From positions 5,957,246-6,021,245 of the forward strand of contig CM055101.1 in the NCBI GenBank assembly GCA_029204225.1: a DNA stretch of 64,000 nt, written 5' to 3'. Source of the stretch: Diphasiastrum complanatum. Lineage: Eukaryota > Streptophyta > Lycopodiopsida > Lycopodiales > Lycopodiaceae. The translations under genes and the position numbers were made by a program. The notes beneath the pieces are model-generated. The model searched no databases. It was not told the origin of the DNA and was given only the letters and a program-made list of their open reading frames with translations. Within the stretch, counting starts at the first letter, position 1; every line of letters starts with the position of its first letter. Below, piece after piece: positions 9,482 to 22,500 of the stretch.

Positions 9482-10949
9482 TTGCTGCAACTTTGGTGAT
9501 GCAATGGATTTGTGATCGACTAAGCTTCTACAATGATCAAAGCAATGATGTTGCAGCCAGACTTCTATTGAAGGATGTTTAAAGGGGCAAAGACAGTAGT
9601 AGAAGAACTATTTCCCTCTGAATTGAAGCCTAACTAGCTTCAATCAAGAAAACTATTGTGGTGATCCTATTGTTGCTTGCTCCTTGCTTCAGCCTCATGC
9701 CTTCATGCCCCTTTATGCAATAGTCAATCGATGAGCCTTTGTTCTCCTATAGTTGAAGCTTTTTGTAAAATGAAGGTTGTAATCAATTGACTTTGTTGAT
9801 TTTTGTATTGTTCTTAATCAGTTATTCAATGGGCTATTTGTACATGATTTATAATCTTTTGTTATTCCTTGTTGTTTATTGCTTTGATGGAGTATTCAAG
9901 ATTAAAGCTCACGTGTGTTCAACATTTTCTTTTGGTTATGAGGGTGTCTGTATAGTTGATTTGTGTTTACAAGAATGAAAACAAATATGAATCTTGTAAT
10001 TGTAGACAATAAGTACTAAACAAAAATTTCATCTAGCATAAAATATAGAGACTGAGAGCAATTTCAAACTTTGGAATTCATTAGGGCTCATGAAAGGAAT
10101 CAATAGAACCATAGTTCAATAATTATATGAAAATGTTTGCAATCTTCAAACATAAGAATTTGCAAGTTTGACAAGAAGTCAACAAGCTTGCAAACATTTT
10201 CATGGGCAATACCTTCCCACATGTTAACTTGCATTAAGATGGGAAATATTATGGTAGTGTGGATGAGTTGTGGCTCATATTCAAATATATCTTATAGATT
10301 CCATTGGTGTGGAAAAAAAAGCTATGGATGATGAAAGCTACTTAATCAGATTCCCTATAAAGTAAAGAAGCATGTTTGATGCATTTATGGAGAGAATGTA
10401 GCTCCTTTTCTGGTACATTTGTGGAGAAAGGGGTCTACGTGACAAAGATTGAAGCTTTGTGCTACTAGATCAGACAATAAATCAAGTTGAGGTGACGAGG
10501 GTTGAGCAAAGGAGCAAATATAGCAAAAAACCAATGCGAAACAAAGATCTGGGAAATAGAACTGATCTAAGCAAAGTTGGTCGTGATTTTATGATTACTC
10601 GTGAAGATGAATTGTTGCTCGATTTCTATAGTGCCAGACTCCATTTGTGTACCCTTGCTCTCATGTGCAAGCGCTGGTTCATGCTTTGGCTGGGGCAAAA
10701 CCAAATTTATTCATGAAAGTAACTTTCTTCAAATAGGCCCTCAATATTTTTTCTCACATTCTCTCGTAATGGTCGCATCAAGCAATTTTTGGCATTTTGT
10801 TCAATGAGTATTTGGCAAGTTTTGTAAACTACATGCATAATGTCAAAAATCCAAGATTTATAAATAACAGTTTTGCAAGCTAGTCGCATAATGTAAAACT
10901 TGCCAACAATTCCCTCACAAAATTGTCAAACCCCATGAGACATACGCTC
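9479..10949. other. no gene recognised
   Basis: AT-rich sequence between the two 610-bp repeats. A short open stretch at 9480-9582 downstream of the CT tract encodes MQWICDRLSFYNDQSNDV and could be a terminal exon, but it matches nothing I know and its acceptor is poor. ORFs at 10137-10331 and 10459-10716 have no recognisable motif. Confidence 0.4.
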
Positions 10950-11570
10950 AAACATATATCCATTTTAAATGGATGAAATAATATCATTTGGATGCGAATG
11001 ATCTTTCCTTGGCAAATTTCAAAGTTGAAACTGTAGATTTCGAAATTGCAAGGAGACAGGCATAATGTCCTTGAAAAATTTGAAGAGGAAAATTGCCACC
11101 TCTTCATGACAGAATGCCAACAAGACAATACTAATAGCTCTAACTATAACAAGTACCAACAATTTGAAAGAGATCATTCCGCATCCAATTGACATTATCG
11201 CATCGATTTGAAATTATATGTTTGAGCTTATGTTTTAAATTACAAAATTCACAAAGGATATAAATTCATGTACAAAAAAAAATTGATTGCCAAAATGAGT
11301 AGTCAAACAAAAATGAGAATAAAGACAAGGAATATATGCCTAGCTATAAACAATGATGTGTATATGCCAAGCTAATTGCCTATTGGTCTGAAAATTTCTA
11401 GAGTTTTGTTTCCATACAACATTGTTTCTCCTTCGGTAGGGTTTGTAATGTCCTCAAATTAGGCAACTAAATGTCTTCAAAGCTTTTATCAAAACATATA
11501 TCACATCTACCCTTTCCAAGAACATTGAGTTTTACAAAGTGAAAATTTGACTAAAAGCTACAAAGTGAAC
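10950..11570 (+). repeat. ~610-bp direct repeat, copy 2
   Basis: Diverged second copy of 8700-9311, same orientation, starts 2.25 kb downstream. TG...CA ends and a primer site were not seen, so these are not shown to be LTRs. Confidence 0.85.
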
Positions 11571-11988
<418 letters not shown>

Positions 11989-12429
11989 ACCTAGCAACAC
12001 AATTCTAGCCTTCAATTGAGATTAATAATTGACCTATTAATATATGTGATTATCATTGAATTTTTGAGATGCGTCGACAACTATGTTGTAGTGGATCGTG
12101 ATCCGCTGCAAAAACGTTTCGGATCGTGCGATCTGGAACATCCGCGATCTGCGACCCGGATCGCAAATTTTTATTTTTATTTATTTCAATTTTTTTTTTG
12201 TGGAAGGAGGAGTAATGGCAATTTTTTTTTTTTTTTGAGTTTAATACTAACTAAACCATAATTGAATGGTGGACATGCTTTTCCAATAGATATCAAAAAT
12301 CAGTTTTGAATGGTGTTCTGATGCCAATGGTTTGCAGATCTATTGAATCCGTTTTCTGTTAGAAAATGGTAGAAAGAGTTAGAGGAAGCCTTCCTTAGAC
12401 TGGCGGGAATTGTATACTTCTTTTGGAAT

Positions 12430-12592
12430 AGCTGAAACAGGGGGTTCGGGGGGCGGTAGCCCCTCCGAGAAATAGGGGGTCCGGGGGGCGATAGCTCCCT
12501 GGTGGGAGGTTTGGAGGGCAACGCCCCCCAATGGCGGGGTCCGGGGGCTGCCGGTAGACCCCGACCCCGACCCCGACGGTAAGGCCTCTTCA
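12430..12592. repeat. GC-rich degenerate tandem repeat
   Basis: Four imperfect ~35-bp units built on GGGGTCCGGGGG followed by a GGTAGCCCC-like inverted box, in otherwise AT-rich DNA. It ends in three CCCCGA repeats. Each unit can fold on itself. Minus-strand Pro/Gly-rich ORFs here are by-products. Confidence 0.75.
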
Positions 12593-13026
12593 TGATTTGG
12601 CCTTCCAACTCCTTGAGTGAAAACACACTTTTTGGTGTTTCGCACCCGAAACAGTCGGCAAACTACACAGTCATAATGCTCTCAATCAGAGCTTTCATCT
12701 GATACCCATATTGCCTAAAAAAATTTCAAAAAAAAAAATGATTCTGCACGATTCTGGGAAAATCCCGAAATGCGAAATCGCGGTGCATCTATGGCTGAAA
12801 CCATCTACCGATGTCCAAATTTCTGAAACCACATGGAAATGCAGCCAGTTTTTTTAAACCATCTACTGATGTCCAAATTTCTAATCAATGTAGCCTGTAG
12901 TCTGAAACCAAGCAACAGATCTGCATAACAATTGTTTTTTTTATATCCTTTCACATGATACCCATATTGGCAGCTTTACAAAAAAAAAAAAAATTGGCGT
13001 TCCGAAAAACCCTAATGGGAAATCCC

Positions 13027-13071
13027 GGATCGCGTTCCGGAACACGATCCGGAACGCGTTCCGGAATGCGG
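13027..13071. repeat. 12-bp palindromic tandem array
   Basis: Three 12-mers and a partial fourth: GGATCGCGTTCC, GGAACACGATCC, GGAACGCGTTCC, then GGAATGCGG. The third is a perfect palindrome and the first two are near reverse complements of each other. Confidence 0.85.
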
Positions 13072-13083
13072 ACTGCAACCTTG

Positions 13084-13158
13084 GTTGACAATGTATGCAA
13101 AATTGATTACAATGAGACAATAAGAGAAATAACAAAGAATAATGATTTCTGATGTGAA
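13084..13158 (-). repeat. 77-bp repeat, inverted copy of 9322-9398
   Basis: The reverse complement matches 9322-9398 with a few substitutions. Here it follows the palindromic array instead of a CT tract. Confidence 0.8.
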
Positions 13159-13636
13159 CAAACTTTTGAGTTCATTCATTAAGCTGTCTGGGGAAAACTA
13201 ATAGAGATTTTTATGACCATAAGTATTGAGATGTGAAATTCAGTTGTGGAAGTTGCAATACAGATTATGTCTTAGTAGAAGTGAATTACTATCAGAGTAT
13301 TCTCCATTGCCTATTCAATAAACAGGCTAAAAGGGGGAATGCAAGAACTTCTTGGCTGTAGAAGCTTCCCTTGTCAAATTTCATCCTTTAAATAGACACA
13401 AAATCTAGTCAAAGGGGTAATAAGGTGCTAAACCTTTATGGATCTTGGTAGTGTTACCTGGTTCAGAATTGACCTTTCCAGAGTTGGACGAATCAGCATG
13501 AATCATGGTTCTGAACCAGGTCCCTCCCAAAAGAATCGGAAAGAATTTTTTTTTTTGTTGCATATTTCTAGATATAATGCTAAAAATAATCTAATGTAAT
13601 ATGTATAATGTTTACAATGTTTCTGAAATCTTACAG

Positions 13637-13815
13637 ATGTTAGATTGCTATTGAATACATACATATCAAAGTTCACTGTTGCCGGTGCAAAGCTGAAGCC
13701 TGAAACCAAATTAGAATTCAGTGTCCAAAGAATCACAAGTGCACATGACAATGTTGAATGGACACATTTCAAACTTTACAAACAAGATTCCATGCTCCAA
13801 CTTCCACTTAACATT
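13637..13815 (+). CDS. exon-like segment X1, unidentified gene
   Basis: Follows a plausible acceptor (AAATCTTACAG ending at 13636) and stays open for 59 codons to a possible donor ATT|GTAATA at 13815; without splicing it stops at 13830. The encoded piece includes SKFTVAGAKLKPETKLEFSV and EWTHFKLYKQDSM, which looks like a beta-sandwich-type segment but matches no family I recognise. Two further plus-strand exon candidates at 14940 and 15311 may belong to the same gene, converging on the QueC-like gene. Its end phase does not fit X2 directly, so an exon between them would be needed. Treat as tentative. Confidence 0.4.
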
Positions 13816-14939
13816 GTAATATATGATTAATTCATGCTCCCTCCATCTTCAAACATCCACCACACAGTACACTAGGTAAACATCTAAATACAAATCAAAA
13901 CATTAAAAAGCCAAAACAAAGAATTGTTGATGTCACATTCAAAGAATTGTTCAAAATCAAAGAACCGTTGGTCTTTTTTTTCCCGAGGTCTGATTCTTTC
14001 TGATTCAAATCAGACCCGAACGTTTCATTGACGAATGGCAGTTCGTTTGGCAACAAACCGTGATTCATGGAAACACTAGATCTTGTTGAGTAGGTTTTGT
14101 TTAGCTTTATGCTTGGTGATTTCTCACCTAAATATGTAATATGGATGCCTGAACATGTGATGAAATTTATTGCTCCAAACCCGTGGTAATTCTTCTGCAT
14201 AGCAACAATCTCAGTCATCTTGAACTTGATGATGCCCCATGAATTGCTACTTATATTTGATCTTCAAAGATTAACTTGTGTGTTGTAAACGAAAGAATTA
14301 TAGCCATCATTAAACATCTCCTAAGTAGCTGTGATCTTTTTCTGGTTCTTCATGCAAGTGAATACTGGTCCTAATATAGTGAAACTGTTTAGTTTTTTAA
14401 CCCCAGCAATCTTCATTTGGTTCTTGGTAGCCTATTCTGAAAAGATTATGCAAGTAAATTTTCTTTTACAGGATTCATGTGAGCATGTTTACTCCAACTT
14501 AATTTGTTTCTTCAAGTATAATAGCTGGTACATTTTGTTAGAGTTTGATATGTTAAACCTTATTTTGCCAAGGAGCAAACAGAAGTCATCCATAAAACCC
14601 CACAGGCTCTTCAATTTCAGCAGAGCAGAAAGCTTCCTTCCGTGCTCGACACTGCCAAAAAACAAGCAAAATACAGTCAAGAATTTAAAACTTATCCATT
14701 TTTGTGAGAACGCATTCATTTAGTCCTAAATGACGTAAATAGATATTACGGTTTGATGAAACTCTGTTTTTTATTTTTTCGAGCCTTGTATGGTTTTTTC
14801 TTTTATATTTTGAAATTTTATGGTCATTTGACATTCCAATGATTCGATGTTTAAAAAGAAAGATACACTGTCAAATTGGGATTTGAATGAACTGGGAACT
14901 ATGTTTCTCATTTCTAGTATACAGCTTCCCTTCTTTCAG

Positions 14940-15025
14940 AGAATCCAGTGTTTAGAGGTAACTTAACGGTGGATGAGCTTTTGCTTAGAAATGAAAGCTG
15001 TCTTGAGATAAACTTCACACATGTC
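14940..15025 (+). CDS. exon-like segment X2, unidentified gene
   Basis: Bounded by a strong acceptor (CTTCCCTTCTTTCAG ending at 14939) and a consensus donor (GTC|GTAAGT). It needs one incoming base, then reads NPVFRGNLTVDELLLRNESC followed by LEINFTHV and ends in phase 0, which fits X3. The protein family is not recognised. Canonical splice signals plus an open frame make it a better exon candidate than the small ORFs around it. Confidence 0.5.
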
Positions 15026-15310
15026 GTAAGTGTTGACCCCAAGTTATTTAATGCATTTTTTCCAAAAGCAGAAGAACGCCATTCTCCAGAAATTGAGTAC
15101 AGCTAAACAATGTTCTTAATCTCCTCTCTGACTTTGCAATATAAATACCAACTTTGGTATTTTCATTCAGGAACCAGTGACAAAGGCATGTATTAGTCAA
15201 ATGAATGATGACTTATAATTTTCTTGAGTTGGTCTTTCGAGCATGAAGTGGAGTTTTTTAAGCCTGTCTATAGCAACCTAATTTCAAATATTGCGTTTGT
15301 GTTAATTTAG

Positions 15311-15361
15311 GGCAACAGCCTTTTACTCGAAAGACGTATTACACCTGATGAGAGATTCAAG
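15311..15361 (+). CDS. exon-like segment X3, unidentified gene
   Basis: A 51-bp, 17-codon open segment reading GNSLLLERRITPDERFK, after acceptor TGTGTTAATTTAG and before AAG|GTTAAC. It begins and ends in phase 0, so it joins X2 without a shift. No further exon was found with confidence downstream before the convergent minus-strand gene. Confidence 0.45.
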
Positions 15362-17303
15362 GTTAACGTACTTTTGTTTGTCACATTCTTATGTTTGTGC
15401 ATATTTTCCCATCAGCACTGTGCTTTGTTTCTACGACTGTCTTCTATATCTAAGAGTTGCAGCTATCAATCACACTGGTTTGTATTGTCAATTTAGTTTT
15501 TGGTCTACTGGTATAAATCATTACCTTCCAATTGAGCTCAAATGTGTCAGGTTTGTTCCACAGCCTTCACCTTCTACATTCTAGAGTCTGGCAAGCAGAC
15601 TTGGAACTCCTCCTGGGAGTAATCACATGGACAGATATGGATTCTCTTACAAATAGCAGCTTTAACAATCCTTTGCTCAAAGCCAGTGCATTTTGTATTT
15701 TCTTCACTTTGATCTTAGCAACATACCCAATCTATCAATTGTGTTTTACGGTTGAACCCATTGACTTCACTCACAGCCATAGTTGGTCTAAAAACGGCTA
15801 AAATAGCAATAAGTATTTCCTTTTGTTGTTATCCTGAGATCATCTCATTGTCAGGATGTCCAGAAAGATGTTTGACTGTACAAATAAATACCCAGTAACT
15901 CCAAAGTGGGTAAAAGCCTGAGCATACATTTGTACAGACACAACACAAGCAAGCCATTGTTTCAAAACCTTCCCAAGAGGCATTGATCTTCAAATATACA
16001 TAACCAACTAACTTGTCCACCGTGTATCTAGTGGGTGCTATGCAATGATGCACCAAACACTTGCCCATTGCAAATCCCAATAATTCCTTGGAAACTAACT
16101 TGACTACAGATATGTGCATATTACGTCCAGGCCCCCAGGGTAGTACCTGACATAATAAGTGAAGCACAATTTATTAATTATGGAGTCGACCCACAAAGTC
16201 TTAGACCACCAGCTTCATCATGCACAGTTCATATCAAATGTTACGACATGCATACTCACTACGTCGATGCCCAAGAGTCACATACACAAAATTATCTTTC
16301 ATCCATTTGTACAAAGGCCAATCAACTCCATTGATATTACTCCTCCGGAGGTGAAGGGGTCATGATGAAGGCTAGCACTTTAGAGCAAAGCCAAAGAAAA
16401 AAGAAAAGTGAGTTAAATTTACATTTCATCAGTTAGGCTTGTTCAAATCCTAACTAGAAAGCATTGTTGGTGGGCAAAATGCACCCCTGAAGATAGAGGG
16501 AACCAGCACAAAATAGCTGGCTGCGACTCGGATGAAGACGTCACATGAGAATGGATTGTCAGCTGATAGGGAAGAAAAATATGTCGATGTTATGTTAAGG
16601 ATAATACCCAATGTAACGAAGGAAACATGCAATGATTAACCTAACTTGACTGACTTCAGTAGCACACAGAAGGGCCATGAACAGGAAGGAGAGAAAGGAA
16701 TCATGATAAAATTCCAAGTGACAAACGAATAGATTATTGTCACATGCCTAAAGATTGTGCAACTCACATATACATTTTCTTCTATCAAGCTACTATTCTT
16801 TGCGATTAAGAACACGATTTGGCTATGCTTATTATTGAGCACTTCAAAAAAAGATGCAATATACATATGTTTATGAGTTTGGGTTGAACACTGCTCATCT
16901 GTGATACAAGAGAGCACATCAAATCCAAATTCTTACTTTTGTATTTATTTTGATTTTTGTTATCCATTTAACACCTAAGCACCAAAATAAGAAGTCCCTT
17001 ACTAGCTTCTACATTGCTTTGATTTGAGGCATATTTATGGTAAAGATCCGTAGTAAGAAGATTGGGTTAGTGGAAATGTTGTGAAGCATCGTGTACAATT
17101 TTGGTGAAGGAACCAAGAGGAGGTTAGAAAGGTGCCTTTATACCTTAGTGCTATGAAAAATCACTTATACCAGTGAAACTATTCCGAGTTTCTGCATTGT
17201 ACAATTATCAATCGCACAGGCTTTACATTGTTTCACAGTCAGAGGATGACATAGGGGTACCCAATTGGAATAGGAAAAATATATATGGTATGATGTGAGG
17301 TAC
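15362..17303. other. intergenic or unassigned, between two converging genes
   Basis: Expected to hold the ends of the plus-strand X gene and of the minus-strand QueC-like gene, but neither last exon could be placed. The minus-strand ORF 16167-15829 shows no motif. A diverged dispersed repeat lies at 16355-16640. Confidence 0.4.
16355..16640. repeat. dispersed repeat shared with 23325-23610
   Basis: Shares GGTGGGCAAAATGCACC, a TAGCACTNNAGAGCAAAGCC block and a TAATACCCAA-type block with the copy at 23325-23610. A third partial match is near 24285-24330. The copies are clearly diverged. Confidence 0.6.
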
Positions 17304-19540
17304 CTGCAAGCAATGGCCACAATGTATTTTATGACCAACCATGCAGCTATATGTATCAAACAGAGGAACCCCCAAGGTGCTAGCAAAAGTCACCACCTGG
17401 ACCTTTGTGAGATTACTGCAACCATGCCATAAAACAGAAGTATCAATGTATGTACTCTATGCCTCCAAAATATCGTACACAGCTTGAGGAAGAGAATTTA
17501 TTACTGAGATAAACAAGATTCTGGAAAAGTGCTTGCAGGCACTGAACAAAAAAAGAAACAGATACAGACAGCTGGATGAGAGACTGCTATCAGCTAGTAA
17601 CAAGATGATTGAAATGCTTCAAACCATAGACTTACCCGAGTTATGACTAGAATTTCATAATGCTCTATTGAGTAATGGAATGTGGCAATGCAGTTTAGCT
17701 GACCCACTAAGGTGACATGCCCACAAAAATGGGTGTTGGATAAAGAGGACATATTCATAACAATGTATCCTAGTATATTGCTATTATATATCTAGGATAG
17801 AATCATGTCCCTAGCTAACCAGGGTTATGCTACGGTTAATAAAGAGTTAGTGACCCAAGGCTAGGATAAGTTAGTTGGACCTACGGTTAAGGGATACCCT
17901 TAGTTGGTAAGCCCATGACTCTAAGCTTGTAACTTGAAACCAATTATAGAACCACTAGAATGGACATGCATACGAGTTTTTAACCCCATAAGCACTCTTG
18001 GAAATACGGCTAGGGTTACAGCTATATAAGAGTGTGCTTGGACAGCCGTGGACGTTATTCCTACACCACAACCCTTCACATTGCCACCTCACTCTCCTTC
18101 CTTTCCATAAGACATGAACCTGATTCTGAATACACTCTAGAGTCTCTTGCAATACTTGATGTGATGTCAAATGTTTGAGCTTCCACCTCCATGTCATCCA
18201 AGTAGCACCTCCACTCCACACCTCCTCCATGAAGCTCAAAAATGGGTGTTGGATAAAGAGGACATATTCATAACAATGTATCCTAGTATATTGCTATTAT
18301 ATATCTAGGATAGAATCATGTCCCTAGCTAACCAGGGTTATGCTACGGTTAATAAAGAGTTAGTGACCCAAGGCTAGGATAAGTTAGTTGGACCTACGGT
18401 TAAGGGATACCCTTAGTTGGTAAGCCCATGACTCTAAGCTTGTAACTTGAAACCAATTATAGAACCACTAGAATGGACATGCATACGAGTTTTTAACCCC
18501 ATAAGCACTCTTGGAAATACGGCTAGGGTTACAGCTATATAAGAGTGTGCTTGGACAGCCGTGGACGTTATTCCTACACCACAACCCTTCACATTGCCAC
18601 CTCACTCTCCTTCCTTTCCATAAGACATGAACCTGATTCTGAATACACTCTAGAGTCTCTTGCAATACTTGATGTGATGTCAAATGTTTGAGCTTCCACC
18701 TCCATGTCATCCAAGTAGCACCTCCACTCCACACCTCCTCCATGAAGCAAGACGTCAGTACCACGCTTTACTAAGAAATTAAAAGTTCGCAAACAAAGAA
18801 GCCAAAAGTACAAGTCTCATTAACCTCTTATTCCATTCTTGATCAAGGGCTTTTAGGTTAATGTCCTATATACGGACTCAATAAGCCACCACCTTTTATA
18901 TGTACCAAAAACAATTTCCATTACTGTCTGATTTCTCTCTTTTCACTCCCCTTATAATATGTGAAGCTATAGATAGAATGAAATGTAAGCATGCCTATGA
19001 TATTGATACCTTGAGGCAGAGTTTTTATTCATCTGCAGACATCATTTTAACTAGAACACATAAAACTTCAACAACCCATTTTGCTCCAACCATTGTAAAT
19101 GAGTAAATGTGAGGAAGTCCACATTTTCGAAAATAACAAGTTATTTTTTTTATACATTTAAAATTATTACCATGTAGTAAGACCTTTGAGTCGACAATAC
19201 CACCATAGCATAGCCATGTCTTTAAGCAAGAAAATCATGCATATGATCCCCATGTGGTGTGATGGATCCACTCTCTCAAAATAGAACCGCAACTTGAATA
19301 ACCATTGTTGCACAATTTGAGAGTACATTGGCCATTGTAAGCCTCGGGATGTTTAACTTTCAACTTTTTGTGCAAGCCAGAATACAAATGATGGACTTTC
19401 ATGTCATCATATAACTGAGGAAGTGGATCAATTTTGAAGACAATTCCTGATTAGTATTCATAATAATCTCACTATAGACTACTGAAGGATGATACCATAT
19501 AATTTTGCGAAAACATGCCCCATCATGATGAGAGAGAGAG

Positions 19541-19579
<39 letters not shown>

Positions 19580-22500
19580 TTTATTAATGTCTTTTCCATG
19601 CCAAAAGGCATATAAGACTAGTACATGTACATGTCAAGTATGTGGTAACCGTAGGAGCGTATGAAACGTCTCCAAAACTATAACAGAAATAACAAATCTA
19701 ACTACTATGAACTGAAATAGAAACTGAAAAAGATGCGATGATATATGAAGCATGTGGGAGCATATATACTGCTAAATGTCATGAATATGGTATGACACTA
19801 TCATCCAATCCTGTCACGCTGATGCTATAAAAGGATGTAATACGGGCTGCAACATGAGGAACCACTGGTGGTCGCTGACGTCGTCTAAGAGGATGAGGTC
19901 TCCTCATGATCAGTTGTGTAGCTCGTGTAGCAATATGAGTGTGAGTGGGACATAGTCTCTGATCCCGGTGGGCATGTAAGTTGTCATCAACCTCATCAAC
20001 ATCAAATGAGAGAGAGCACTTTATTAATGAGAGAGAGCACTTTATTAATGTCTTTTTCATGCCAAAAGGCATATAAGACGAAAGAAGTACATGTCAAGTG
20101 TGTAGTATCAGTGAGAGCATATGGAACATCTCCGAAATAGTAAAGAAGAATTGCATATAGATCCAAAGTACTAAAATGTCAGTGAAATACAATACAATAA
20201 ATGTCCTACTACAAATGAATGATGTAATGGTGTAGTATGCTATCATCAATGGAACCATGTCCTACTATTGCTGAAGAAGGTTGTGAGACAAGCTGTCACT
20301 GGAGGTATGGCTGGAATGAGTTGTTGTCATCGTGAAGGTTGTGCCATGAGAGGCGTGTGTCCTCAAGGTAGGGTGGGTACCTCTAACTGCAACATGGCAT
20401 TGACTAACACATTGTCTCTAGTCTCTATGTGTAGGAATGTCATCATCATTATCACCATAATCTAACTCTAGCTTTGTCTGTGATCTCCTCCTAGAGAAAG
20501 GAGGAAAGAATCTGAAGTTGTGTATTAGAGCGACTTTGCTAATTTGTCTGACATATCTCTTGCCGCAATAAGAATGTCACCCATACCACAAGAGCAATAC
20601 AACGTGGGTCCTCGTATGTTATGAGAGAATGCAACATGGCTAGTGTGTCATGGAATAAAAACTACAATCTCCCTCGGATCTTATAATAGACAAGGCATTT
20701 GAAGATAAAGTGTTCCTCAGACTCCACTTCACCCAAGAACATAACTGACAAATCCTTTCCTCTCTCAAGGTATCTTGGAAGCGTCTAGTCTCACAAGCTA
20801 GTGTGATGAAATTCGGAGTTGGCCCATTATGAACATGAGCCCATGAGATAGTCCTGAATTCAATATCGCATCTAACTCCTAAAAGTGAGTTCGATAATAG
20901 TTAGGTTTGACCCCCAACTGACCCTGCCATGCATGGTCATGGCTACAGCTCCATCATTTCCCAGCTTCTTCAAGACAAACACATTTCCATTAGTAGTGAA
21001 ACACTAGATCTAACAGATCAAATATGATTATATGCAAAAATATAAAATAGTTGGATGCAGGAAACACGACATAGGGCTAGGAGCAGTCTGCATAGAGGTG
21101 GCAGACTATACATAGAACACTTCATGAAGCAATTTAGGGGGAAAAGAATAGCGAAGCAATTTAGGGGGAAAAGAATAGCATACAAATAGCACACATAGGG
21201 GAGGGGGGAGTAGAGAAACATTCACTAGGAAAAATAAGATCTTCCAAAAAGAGCATGATGGTGGAGAGGCCAGCTTAAAAACCAAACACGACCCTCTCTA
21301 CAAGTGAAAACCTGCAGCAGCTCTAGTGATCCCCACAAAGTTGGAGCAGATATTGAACTTAGGCCTCAATAATGTTGTTCCATTCAGTTTTTATCATTTC
21401 AAGCACAAATCGGTTGCCAGAATGGAGGATGCAGCCAGAAGAGGAATGCTTGGAGGTTAAAATAGTAATAAAGCTTGTGCAAAATGGGAAGAGGCATGAC
21501 TTTTAGCCCGTACTCCCTGGCACAAAGGATTGTGATGTGGACACTAAAAGTAATAAGACAGATAATCAGAAGTTCTGAGTGTCTGACAGGAGTCGTCTAA
21601 ATGCAAGAAATGTCAGCAATCTCCAAGAAAATCTTTTGTGGTAATAGAACAAGCACAGATGAGCAGAGCTTAGTCATAAGTTCACCTTAAGGGTGTGGTC
21701 ACTGTAACAGGAGGTTGCAACGTAGAGGTGGTCTTTTGAAAACTCTCCATAAACTTCTGTGAAGAACTGCAAACATAGTCAGGGAAATATCAGTCCAAAG
21801 ACTTATCTGGCATAACTATTGTAAATCAAAAGGAAGTTTTCATGAATCAATACAAAAGACCTTGTGAATGGGGCCAAAATGAATGTTTTTATGAAAGGCC
21901 TTAAAGTTTCAACCTTGAGTAAGATCCAAGATCATCTTTGATGATGCTAATTGCTAAGTCTTGTACACCAACCTTGAAAAAATGAAGCAAAGCAAGAAAT
22001 GTCAATCAGTATGGTAATACACCTCTTAAACCAAAAAATGAGTTGTTCCTGCTTCGCCAAGGAAAGGACATGACAAGGGCATTAATATCGGCACTCTTCG
22101 GCAGGAATTGCAGCAATACAATTTCATAGCTAATAATTTTTTTTATTAAAGATAACAGACATAACATTTAGGCCTTGATTCTAAATCACATTATTCCTGA
22201 ACACTATTTGTCCTATCATACTACAAAATTGATCCAACAAGAGTTGGTCAAGTCGTTGAGTAACTAGAGATCCTATGGGGAAACCAAGATATAGAATTTT
22301 CCCTTCCCACCCAGAAGGGCATCCACTAAGAACGGCTGAACTCAACGAGACTACATGATGTGAAGTAATAACAACCAGAGAATTGTGATACAAAAGCTGA
22401 TCCTTTCATCACAAAAAGTCATTCAATTCTGCTCATCAACATCTAACATTTCATTTCCTGTTGCTTCACTTAGATATACCTGAGAAGCATAACTCGCTCC

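Larger units (their letters stand above)
17416..21685 (-). other. large intron of the QueC-like gene
   Basis: A 4.27-kb intron between exons 5 and 6, filled by a 513-bp tandem duplication, a GA tract, two LINE 3' ends and a LINE coding remnant. The other introns are 266, 1,788, 507 and 147 bp. Apart from the listed repeats nothing was recognised in it. Confidence 0.6.

Noticed and set aside
15829-16167. 112-codon minus ORF as an extra exon
   Set aside because: Residues show no QueC or other family pattern, and no donor fits its phase.
16801-16842. Possible last QueC-like exon starting TGC after TTTTTTGAAG
   Set aside because: It would supply the expected cysteine but gives only about ten residues with no family resemblance before a stop.
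18468-18764. 94- and 98-codon minus ORFs duplicated in the 513-bp repeat
   Set aside because: They are identical because the DNA is duplicated; no motif, and they lie within an intron and a promoter-like segment.
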